Source of the DNA: Cymodocea nodosa
Taxonomy: Eukaryota > Streptophyta > Magnoliopsida > Alismatales > Cymodoceaceae
Assembly (NCBI GenBank): GCA_036874045.1
Contig: CM072337.1
Coordinates: forward strand, 1,178,001-1,242,000
Direction of reading: 5' to 3'
DNA length: 64,000 bases
Position 1 is the stretch's first letter. Each line of letters starts with the position of its first letter. The position numbers were made by a program, and so were the translations under genes. Shown here one piece after another: positions 13,118 through 23,347 of the stretch. A model generated the notes under the pieces. It saw only the letters and a program-made list of their open reading frames with translations, did no database searches and was not told the DNA's origin.

Positions 13118-16100
13118 TTACCTACTCCATTCCAAACTAGGGCTGAGCCGCATATCTCCTTGATTAATCTGCAACCGCTGCATTCCTGGGTGCATTGATG
13201 GATTTTGGCCGTCACTTCCAAATGGCTGGCGTGCAAATAGCTGCTCCCAGCCTAGTATGTGAGGCAAGACAAACTACAGAAGTTTTTCCAAGTCAGCTAA
13301 TGATTTTCAGCATTAGAAAAGAAAATCAATGCATGTAATATGCCTAAGTAATCGCTTTGATTAAAAAACATGCACGTTAGAAATTGCTTCTACGGTTTTG
13401 ATGTGGTTAACCAAATAGCAAGAAGGTACCCGTTATATATTGCACGGCTATGGTGTCATGCTTGCTTATTTTGAAAGAGGACTTCCACACCTTTGCGGTG
13501 GTTCATCATTTATAACTAGATCATTTCAATTGATCTCTAAAAAACCACTAGATTGTATGGAATCTTCCACACTTTACAAAAGATCATTCCTTACAAAAGG
13601 TGGAAAACCACTGGTGGTTTGGTTCTTTAGAAGGAAATATTCATTTTAAGTACTAATTAAAGGCAGGATTAGTTGTTAATATGGTAGATTACCATAATAT
13701 AGTAGGTTGTTAATATTTTCATCTTTACATTACAATACTATTTTTGTGTGGTTTCATTTGAAGTATCTTAATTTTTTGTTAGTTTATAATTTTATTACAA
13801 AAATATAATATTTGGAAGGTACATTCGTTAATTTATATCTTATAGTGTTACCATCTTAATAAATTAGTATTACCATCTCACAAATTAGTTTAACTATTTT
13901 TCAATATGATATCATCAAATGATATTTTGAAAATATTATATTTTAATTCGAATTTTTTAAAATTTTGTATTCGTATACAAAACAGTAACATGAAACAATA
14001 TCTAAAAAAGTTTGATGTTATTGATTTAAATTACTAATATTTTCAAATTGTGTAAATAATATATCAGGAACACAACAGTTGATAAAAATGTTTGTATTAC
14101 TAACTTACAAATATCATTATTTTCAAATTTCTGATCTTACAAAAGCACGATCAAAAATTGAATTTAACATTTTATTTAGTTTTATAAAACTATGTAGAAA
14201 TATAAAAGTAAAAATGGATCATCCATGAATTAGATTTCTATCCAATATTACTAAGAAAAAATTTATCTTTTTCTCAAACCATCAATATCCAACATCACAA
14301 TTGGGGATGGAAGCAATTCAGCAGTGGCCTGGGTGGTTGTGGATGAGGGTTTGTTGGCAAGTGAAACATTAGTGGAGGGGAATGAGGATGCAATGCAGAA
14401 TGACAGGCAGATGTGACACAGTGGGCTGCAGGACGTGTAGGCATGCTAGGGTATTCCATCACCCAAGTGAGGAGGTACCAGGGAGTGAACGATACCAAAG
14501 GAAGGTGTGTGATGACAAAGGCACCTTGAGTCGAAGGCGTGCCATGTGCATTGGTGGAAGCCATAAAACAGTACATCTCAACAAAAGAACTCAGACCTGA
14601 AGAAATCCTGATTTATAATAATTAGGATGCTAAATTTATAATGTAGTAATAAATGCTTTCAGATGAGCACAAGGATGCCAAACTAATAATTGACTTAAAT
14701 ATCTTACACTAAAAGCTGTGCGCATCACAGTGAACTCAGCTTTCGTCACAGGAACAGATATCCGTTCAGTTGTCTTTAAGGCAGAATTGTTAACAGCTGT
14801 AAATTGCAACAAAAATGAAAATATAAGATCATTTTACGAAAATAGAAACTGAGAGAAGATAATGGATTATACAACATGATTATAGGAATTTCTTTTTAGT
14901 GAAAGATCACAAAATATACATATTTATTCATAAAAATCCAAAAAATCAACAAAAGGTACATACAAAAATACATGACCTTGAAAGATAGTTGCATAATTAT
15001 AACCTTTTCTTTGAGACTTCATTGAAACACAAAAATTAGCCGCTATTCAACTGTGGGACAATTTAAGCCACATTCCATGTCCAAGATATTTCTTCAGTAG
15101 AGATCAATTCATCTCAAAAAGACACCCTGTAAGGAAACAAACACCAACTTGTATGGAAAACAAGAAGATGCCGTTTGGCTGTTACTTTGCCTTTTGGTCT
15201 TAATTATTTTTCTGACTAGTATAAAAAACAAAGCAGGCTACTGAAGACTTTCCTGAATGATTGGTTTCAACAGTCAGTTAGCCACTCAAAGCAGACTTCC
15301 ACTTCCCTAGTATTATAACATAAACTTATGCTCCACTTTTTTCTCAGTAAAAAAGGGTGAGGACATTTCAAACTTCTTTTGACAATGGTGACACCATTGT
15401 AACTTGATTTTATATCATACTACTTTTTCAACCGGCCACGTTTGAAAACTACTAATCTATCTCAGATTTGAAACCATCAAACTGAGTGTGCATGCAAGTT
15501 CTGTACTTGGTTCAATGGCAGATATTATTTTTGTTAGTTTATATTAGTATCGGAGTTTGTTTAGTGCTATGGTTAAATGTATATACATTTAACTTAGGGC
15601 ACGATTAAAGCCAATATATTGTCCTCATTCTCTCGTTAGTGAATAACACACCATTTTCTCTCTAACAAATAGGGCACCCCTCTACACACTTATGTGGTGA
15701 AATACCTCTACCGTGATTGCACCTTGATGTGGTGTTGTTCTCACTACAGCCTTAGGCTTTTTGGCTGCGTCATATTTATTCAAGACTTATCCCTAGGCCT
15801 TGAAAAACTGCCACCTAGATTAATCAAATGTGTTTTGTTAGGTATTCTCATACTCAACAAAGGTATCAATGTTTTCATCCACTATTTGAAAAGTACTGTC
15901 TACTAATGTTACTTTTTTTGAATTTCAACCTTATTTTAGAACATCTGACTTAAAGATGGTGGGCCTCCCACTACCCTCTCTTGTTGACCCCTTGTCACGA
16001 TGGAAAATGAACAAGATGTGGAAAAAAATGCACATTCATCACAGGTGCATTGCCATCAATAGTGAGACCTTTCGCCACCTTCAATAAAGCCACCCACTGA

Positions 16101-19100
16101 ATCATCTACAAGTCAACCTGATATTAACCTTAACCTACCTATTCACAACAATCCATAGCTCATCTCATTTTTCATTTTGTTTGCTATGATAGCCTTAACT
16201 CATCCTTTCATAGTTTTACCATGTCATTTCTTCTAAATTTGTTCCAAACACCACAGTAGAAAGATGCCATGGACGAATAAATGGAAGTATTAAGATTTTG
16301 TTGCATATGAGATCTTGTAACCTGTCTTAAAAGGGCAAGCATAGTCACCTAACAAACTGCCATAGACTGTGAAGCATAAACGTGATGGCTAAGTCGATTG
16401 GCACAAAACTCACTTGGCTACCCATGATTTTACATAGACTTATAGAGTGAACTATGCATAAACTTTTCTCCAATGGCAAGGCTAAATTCTATTCACATTC
16501 TCCTCTCAATTGCAATGAATTATCATGGGAGATGTATCAATTAGACATGAAGAGTATCATTGTATATGACAACCTGGTAAAATAAGTACTCATGGAACAA
16601 TCTCCTGGTTATATTGCTCAAGGAGATGATAGAACATTACAAGTGAAGAACAAATTCTCTATCGACTCTTCCTCTCCACGACATAGGCTACAGGCTAAAT
16701 TTTGAGCCTTCAAAACTATCTATTTGAAAAATCATGCACTTTCAAAACTTGAGTTAAGAGTTTTTCAACTCACATTATCAAAGGTTTTTTTTTTAAGTCA
16801 ATATTGAAAATAAAACCTGACAGTTTTCTTTTATGGAAATCCATTATCAATTTCTAGGCCCCCATAAATGAAAAATCATGCACTTTCAAAACTTGAGTAA
16901 AGAGTTTTCAACTCACGTTATCAAAGGGTTTTTTTTTAAGTCAATATTGCAAAAATAAACCGGACTGTTTTCTTTTATGGAAATCCATTATCAATTTCTA
17001 GGCCCCCATAAAACAATTCCATCAAACTTATTTGTTTAAGAGACACTTATTGGACCGGGCTAATGAGATTATCAATCACAAATAGCAAGCAATTGGATAA
17101 AATCTTAGTAATAAACTACATAACAGAATCCATCAGATTTATAGGTCTGAAATCACCTATATTGCTGGCCCTATATACCACATGAATAAGGAGAATAAAA
17201 GAATGATTGATTGCATCATCACACCCCTTGCTCAAACTCCAAAAATCTTTTTATCATATTAGTCAAGTTTTTACCTACAATATGGTAAAACTTTTTGAAA
17301 AAACTGACTGGGAATCCATCTGGCCCAGGTGACTTCTCCCCTTCAAGCTGCCAGATAGCATCCTTGATCTACTCTTCCAACAACTCAGAAATTAGGCCTG
17401 CCTACTCCTCCACAAAAAGGTTTTTCAAGCCTGAACCAGACCATCTGGCCTTCCAACCAGAAACTTCTGCAAAAAGATTTTTATATAAGTGCAGAATAGT
17501 ATCCTGTACCTGCTGACCTTCATAAACCTCCTTCTCAATGCTGACCTTGGAGATGCTATCTAGTCTCCTCTCACTTGACATCTATGGAAAAAAGAAGTAT
17601 TACTTTCCCCTTCTTTTAACCATAGCTCCCTTGATTTTTGTCTCTAGTCAAGTTCCTTCAGCTCAAGGATTTGCTCACACTATTGTTTAGCAAGTCAATG
17701 CTCCTCTCAATCATGATCATTAGGACCAGCAAGCTCTTCCTATCTAGGTCGGAAATCACTTCATCAGCATTCTTTTCTGCTTATGTATTCTATCATTCTT
17801 CTCCTGACAACACTTGATAGCCTCTTTTTGACTTTCCACAGCCTTTCAGCAACTCTTTTGGAAGCATTACCATACCACTTGAACTAAGAAGCTCACCAAA
17901 ATCTGAATCTTTGAGCCATGAAGCCTCCATCCTGAAAGGGCTGCAAAACTTCAGATCTTGAATGTCCAACAGCAAGGGAATATGGTCAGAGCCTGTAACC
18001 AATACCCATTGAAACTCGCTTCCCATTCCTGATCAATCAAGATTCTATCAATTCTTTTTTGAAAAAGGGATTCTAACAATTCTGGCAAGGTAGACTTCGC
18101 ATGTAGATTCAACCAAGTGAAACAGTGACCAGAATAGGCAGGTAAATGAGTCCCTCCTCCTCAATCTAGGCTGAGAAAAGTCTCATCTCTGATGTGAAAT
18201 TACCCCCAGAAGATCTCTCATCCATCTCCTTATCCTATTAAAATCCCTAAGGACCAACCAAGGAATGCACCATCTTATTCTAACAGATGCCAACTTCTGC
18301 AACGACCCTTGCTTTAACTCAGAAGCTACGGACCCATAAACCATCAAGCCCACCCATCTTGCAGAGAATGAAAGGTTCATCGTGTATCTCCCCATTGATC
18401 CAACAATAACAAAATCTGACTATTCTAGGAAACATAAATGTCCCCAGAAATGCCTTGAGCAACCTTGCTAGCTTGTCCTGTCTCCCTCCTCCCACTACCC
18501 TACTGAAAGCTGGAGGTAACTTTAACAGTTTGGTTTCATGAAGACATAGCAAAGCAACCCCATGCTGCCTCACCAAGTCCCCAATATATTTTTTTGGCCC
18601 ACCCTCTCTCCCCTCACATTCCAAGTAAGAACCTTCACAAGGTCTTCAGCAAGCCCCTTCCCATTGCTTGATCTTGTTCCACCATCTGATGCCGTTCCTT
18701 CCTGAAGTTTCACCCCTGAGCCCTAAGATCAACCCCCAATGAATTATAGCCTTATCCTTCACCTAATCATCCAGCCACCCCAAACAAAGTGGTGGTTCTG
18801 ATAGAGAGAGAACCCTAAAAGGCTGACTCCCCTTACCCACCCGTTCCTCATTTACTTGCCTGACTAGATCCACCTCTCTCCATTCAACCACCTGCCCCTC
18901 ATCCTACGTCATCCACCAACAGGGATCAGAAGGAGAATACACCTCTCCCTCCCCAGCCCCTGCACTCACTGAATCTCCATTGCCATTGGCCATAGCATAA
19001 GGACCCACTGGATGAGCAACACCCCCTTCATTGTCTGATAATGCCTTGCTACTGTTACCCACCTTGCCATTGCCCAGAGACAAGGAAGCCAGTCTCTGCT

Positions 19101-22100
19101 CTTTAAAGAACACGGCACACAAGAAGTCTTGGTCTCAACATCTATGGAGTGTTCCAGCAAGGATGAGAGCCTACAGGATCCAATGTGTTGACCCCCTAAA
19201 AGACCCCATAAATCAAAAAGATCTGAAGATGCAACATCTGCTTGTTTGGTTGATGGGATAAAGGTCCCAATAGCAATCCACTCAACAGTTGGATTGAAGA
19301 GCTCCACTTTTGTTTGATAGATTGGGCCCCTTGGGCTCATACCACTATGTAGACAGGGGCCTTCCAGATTCAAGATGAGACCATGTCTCAATTCATCTAC
19401 CTTATAGAAATAGAAACCAACCCTAGACCAAGCTGCTTGCCAAAAGGAGTTCCCCCTCATTGTCAACAAGCCTTCCTTTGACAATCCCACTCTATTAATG
19501 GCCACATCACTAGAGGTGTCAATGGACTGGGCTAGGCTGGTCCGACCTAAAAAATATCAACCTGTTCGGGTTAGAGGTCAAGTCAAAATTTTTTTTAATT
19601 TTTTTGGGACAGCCTGACCTGTCAATGAAGTAAATTTTTTCGAGACAGCCTAGCCTAACATGAATTTTTTCAAAACTCAACCCAGCCCGTAGCCTAGCTC
19701 ACTTTTATAACTTTTTTTTTTCTTTGATTTAACCAAAGGTCAACTTCAGTTCGACCAAATTTTTTTTAGTTTTTTATTTTTTTAACAATTTGACCATATC
19801 TTTACTTCAGTCCAACCAAAAATTTTATTTTTTTATTTTCTTTTCGATCTAATTGAAGCTCAACTTCAATTCAACCGAAGTTTTTTATTTTTCCCTTCAG
19901 TCTGACTGACATATTTTAATTTTTTTCTTCAATTTGACCGAAGATAAACTTTGGTCCAACTGAAGTTTTTTAAATTTCTTGCAAATCCTCACCACTCCCA
20001 GCATAAGGAGGGGGAGGGTGTGTTTCCAGGAGTCACATTGTGCACCTATTGTTGGAAACTATCATACCAAAACCTACCACAACACTCTAGTCTCTCATCT
20101 CCAACTCTCATAGCTTGCCTAAGATAAGAAAACACTTTGAGACTTACCAAAAAGTTAAATGATGTATCTTCTAGAATAGGTAAAAGATCAAGCACAATTT
20201 GACAAGGAACATAAAATTTCTACTAGAGTTTAGAAAAGAGCAAGCACCATTTGATAAGAAACATGGATTTGGGTCTGAAATTTAATTTTGAGATCCAAAA
20301 CAAAGGCTGTAAGAAATCAAATTTCATTGACTTCAAAAAACCTTATTAAGTTGGATTCCAGAAATCTGGATTTGCTAGGCTTTGATTATTGGATAAAAAT
20401 AATCAGGTTATCACTGAAATTATTCAGTAATTCAAAATGTTGGAGGTTTGAAGCATAGAAAGCATAAACACTACAAAAAAGAATCCTTGCATATCTACTA
20501 TATAAAGGTAGAGCCATACAACAAGTCCAATTGATAGTAAAAAGCATGATGTACAGAAAAGATAAAAAGTACAGGGCTTACTCAAACCAAAGAAATAAGC
20601 ACCGTGCTCTGAGGTTATTGGTGTTACACTTAGAGACTTCTTCACTTGGCCTTCAAGGCTGAAATGAAAATCTCGTTAGAAGATCAAACAGATCTTTAGG
20701 CAACATGATTTAGAGCATCCTTTAAAAAGGATCACCTTTAATGATGTAGCTGGTAGTTACATAGGGGCTTATGAAAACAATCATTACTTAAAAGATGCAA
20801 CGTGTCCAAATAAAAAATATTGGGATGATATTGCATAGAATCTAAAACGCCAAAAAGAATTTCAATAAAAAACAATATCCAAAAACTGCACCACCTTGAT
20901 TTCATTGAAGGATCGTGAAGAAATTCACATGATTCAGCTGGATCTAAGCTGATAAGAGATCCAACTTCAGTAGGCGTTAGAGCAAACATCTACAACATGC
21001 ATAGGTGTAATGGTAAGTTTATAACAGAATGTTGATTAATATTGACAATGCATATAAATAATGTATAAGAATTTTTATTTCAGTATGTAACAGAAAATTG
21101 GTAATTTTAGATCATCAATTCTTCCCAATGAAACATAAGTTAAGTGATAGTTAGCAGAAAAGAATTTGAGTTAAGGCACCGTTCCTTGTTAAGTCGGCTA
21201 ATAAGTAATAAACATATAAGAAACGGTTAGTTGAATCAGAAAATATTAATCGAATTGTTGGAAGAAAGAACAGAGTATAATGACAGGGAAATTTTACCTG
21301 TTTCTTTTCTGGGTCATACTTTCGTTGACCGATTGCTGGCATGAACTTCAACATCACACTGCCTTTTTTACCTATGAACGATGCCCCAGACTGCAATATG
21401 ACAAATTAACAGGGGCAGCATGACATGGTGGTTTCTTTAGAATCCCAACAACAGACATTAGAATTGATCAAGTTCATACTTCGCGCTTAACAAACTTTGG
21501 CAGCACTGGGTTCATAACAAGTGCAGCTTTGCCCTTGAAAATCGAGAAATCAGCAAACAGACGCTCAGAAGAGATTCCTACAAACTCATACGATAACTGA
21601 TAATTAAAATCAGGTATCAACTGCCAAATTGTAGAAAAATATCTACTTTCAATTAGTACCACCTTTATTCAGATTCCCCGCAGGACTAGATGTAAAAGAG
21701 CGACAAAGTGAAGCGTCATCGAGAAAGTCAGATTTTGGAAATAAAGGGCCACTAGTTACTCTGAACTTCCTGCTCGAAAATAAACCAGATAAACTCATCC
21801 TTATCGATTTCTCAACCCCGATAGATAATAAGAAGAACATTCATATTCAACCACAGAATAATTCGAGAGGAAAAATGCTTTCCGAAAGTAGTGTTCATTA
21901 TCCCATCAACCATTTGGAAGAAAAAATGCGTGCCCGTAATAACCTTGTGCCCATAAATAACACTTGCCACTCGGAAACAGATGCATCGATTTTTCCTAAA
22001 CCGCAACAGCCAAATGAAGAGTAGGAGAGTAGGATTTCAGCTCTCGAGACTTCTGATAACTCCACTTTCATTCAAATTTTCGACCACCTTCCGACAAAAA

Positions 22101-22267
22101 CCACGGCTGAAACAGAGAACCGACGACGACCGAAACGTATACAAAACGCCAAGCATTGCCTACGATGGAATGCCGTACCATGTCCGGCAACGTCCCGGAA
22201 CCCTAGAGAAATCATCACCTCAGTGTTTCTCGTACCTGCAAAGGAGCAGACGGTGGGTGGCCTTCAT
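13118..22267 (-). CDS. WHY2: WHY2-type Whirly ssDNA-binding protein, 8 exons
   Basis: Exons (minus): 22267-22236, 21799-21660, 21577-21480, 21390-21298, 20989-20895, 20658-20582, 14796-14708 and 13273-13118; all GT-AG, frames close, 259 aa. Whirly proteins bind single-stranded DNA; WHY2 members act in mitochondria in DNA maintenance. The N-terminus (MKATHRLLLCRMSLSGLFSS, then RKFRV) is Arg/Ser-rich without acidic residues, as in mitochondrial presequences. The Whirly domain starts near residue 63 with FSIFKGKAAL (KGKAA at 72-76), then FMPAIGQRKYDPEKKQ, TPTEVGSLISL, EFLHDPSMKS, VPVTKAEFTVMRTAF and LPHILGWE. The C-terminus ends LSPSLEWSR. The length matches the family. The start uses a 32-base exon spliced to AG|G-ATG; starting at the ATG at 21798 instead would give 248 aa. 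Intron 6 (14797-20581) is 5.8 kb and holds a LINE and a copia remnant. Confidence 0.9.
14281..14600. other. GC-richer unexplained block in Whirly intron 7
   Basis: About 300 bases with composition more like coding sequence than the AT-rich intron around it. It has open frames on both strands (14295-14576 minus, about 93 codons; 14382-14600 plus), but neither resembles a family I know. It contributes nothing to the Whirly protein, whose exons on either side join in frame without it. A fragment of an inserted element or captured exon is possible. Confidence 0.4.
15690..16720 (+). mobile_element. Decayed Ty1-copia remnant in Whirly intron 6
   Basis: On the plus strand the post-integrase region reads LRLFGCVIFIQDLSLG and LIKCVLLGI, matching copia 'HLRVFGCxCFVHxxxxxxDKLxxRxxKCVFLGY'. 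From about 16390 the reverse transcriptase start is seen in several frames: a region equivalent to 'KARLVAKGFTQxYGxDY', then MYQLDMKS (usual LHQLDVKNAFLHG), then MEQSPGYIAQGD (usual MEQPPGF). It breaks off near 16710 where the LINE begins. Stops and frameshifts show it is dead. It runs opposite to the Whirly gene. Confidence 0.8.
16726..17013. repeat. 144-bp tandem duplication inside the LINE RT
   Basis: Two adjacent copies (16726-16869 and 16870-17013) start GAAAAATCATGCACTTTC and end near GGCCCCCATAAA. They differ by a few substitutions and small indels. On the minus strand each contains AFDNVS, the RT motif usually read as (E)KAFDxVSW, so the duplication repeats one part of the palm region. 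It must postdate loss of function or have caused it. Confidence 0.85.
16726..19505 (-). mobile_element. Dead LINE in Whirly intron 6
   Basis: On the minus strand, in order: a 5' region with an open frame (19505-18966), an endonuclease region beginning near 18640 (GGPKKYIGDLVRQHGVALLC then LHETKL, matching LINE 'VCLQETK'), VLRDFNRIRRW near 18250 (usual GDFNxI), GSDHIPLLLDI near 17980 (SDHxP), WLKEGESNTSFFHR near 17620-17580, and the RT start EKSPGPDGFPVSFFKKF near 17300. RT continues with DFRPINL near 17140 and ends in AFDNVS repeats at 17013-16726. Many stops and frameshifts are present. It lies in the same direction as the Whirly gene and is truncated in mid-RT, next to the copia remnant. 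Confidence 0.85.
19520..19980. repeat. Degenerate T-rich repeat block at LINE 5' side
   Basis: Short degenerate units of the type 'cttcaattcaaccgaagttttttattttt' recur about every 40-60 bases from 19735 to 19975. They are preceded by a T-tract segment with repeated 'agcctgacctg/agcctagcc' words. They lie beside the 5' end of the minus-strand LINE and may be its 5' leader or an older satellite-like repeat. No coding capacity. Confidence 0.5.
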
Positions 22268-22480
22268 CGCCGTTGGGGTTCGGCCGGAACGGCGTAGGCT
22301 GGGGTTCGGCCGGAGAGTGTTTACGTGCTGGTGGTGGCCGCCGGCACTAGTGTGTGATCGCCGGTCTGTTCCTCGTCGGCCCGGAGCACGGGGAGCAGGA
22401 CAAGGGCGAAAGGTTCGACGGTGGAAGACCAGTGGTCAGAAATGGAAAAAGGAAAAGGCGTGGGTTGACAATTATTTAAT
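22268..22480 (-). other. GC-rich leader and promoter-proximal region of WHY2
   Basis: The 200 bases upstream of the first Whirly ATG are much richer in G, C and CpG than the surroundings, with GGGGTTCGGCCGGA twice (about 22276 and 22301). This is the usual look of a plant 5' UTR or core promoter. The plus-strand frame across it (21981-22484) resembles no protein and is treated as a shadow. Confidence 0.55.
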
Positions 22481-22706
22481 GTGAAAAAATGCAACCGTTG
22501 GTTTGTACAATACATTTTGTTTTAAAATTTGTTTATCTATGTACCCAAAGATATAACTTTTTTTTCATTTTTCAAATTTTTTTTTTTTAACACAACTTGT
22601 AATTTTTTACATGTAAAATTTAAGAATTACTTTTGCCAATTAAACTCTACAATAAAGAATTTGGATTCCAAATTTTCATCCAATCAATTTCTAATTATAT
22701 GACTTA

Positions 22707-23344
22707 AGGGTGTTTGTGTACAAGAAAATGGTAAAAATAAAATGATGGAATATCACAAAAAATGATAAAAATAAAAATGACAAAAAGTAACAAAAAATTA
22801 ATAGAAAATCAATGTATTTGTGCACAGAACAGAAAATGATGAAATTTGAAATACATGTATTTGTGCGTAGAATAGAAAATGACGAAAAATCATAAAATAT
22901 AAAATATATATGTTTATTTACAAAATAAAAATATTAAAATTAATAAATTAAATATTTTTTGTATTTATCTATAAGATAGAGAATATAAAAATTTATTATA
23001 GATAATATAAGATAAAGTCATTTATAATAATTATTACAATATAAAATATATTTTACACATCTTTATTATTCCACATATCTCTCGTAATATCAATTTTCAT
23101 CTATTAAATACATAAATAATTTCTATATTAAAATTGCATATTGTTAATATATTCTATGATAATTCATATTTTCTTTTTCTTTATTTTCCATCAGTTTTAG
23201 AGATCATAAGGTTGGAAAGCGAAAGAAATTTTTTCTTATATACTAAGGAAAAATAGCGAAAAATGATGAAAAATCATTTAGTGCACAAACACTTAGAAAA
23301 TGGTGAAAAATTTTCTGCCATTTTCTAGGTACACAAATACCCCC
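22707..23344. mobile_element. 638-bp MITE with TTA target duplication
   Basis: The left end reads AGGGTGTTTGTGTACAAGAA and the right end, in reverse complement, GGGGGTATTTGTGTACCTAG; both continue into GAAAATGG. They are flanked by TTA at 22704-22706 and 23345-23347. Repeated 'aaaatga(t/c)aaaaa' words and internal TGTATTTGTGC(A/G) words fill the interior. There is no coding capacity. A 3-bp TTA duplication with such ends fits Tourist-like, PIF/Harbinger-mobilised MITEs. The GTTTGTGTA core is shared with the left end of the Harbinger element at 42411. Confidence 0.85.
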
Positions 23345-23347
23345 TTA

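Noticed and set aside
10170..16720. The two copia pieces as one element split by later insertions
   Set aside because: Both pieces contain the integrase-to-RT linker, so they overlap in content and must be two separate copies; the Whirly 3' exons also lie between them.
21981..22484. 167-codon plus-strand frame over the start of WHY2
   Set aside because: It is antisense to the GC-rich leader and first exons; Arg/Gly-rich translation is typical of a shadow frame, with no family match.
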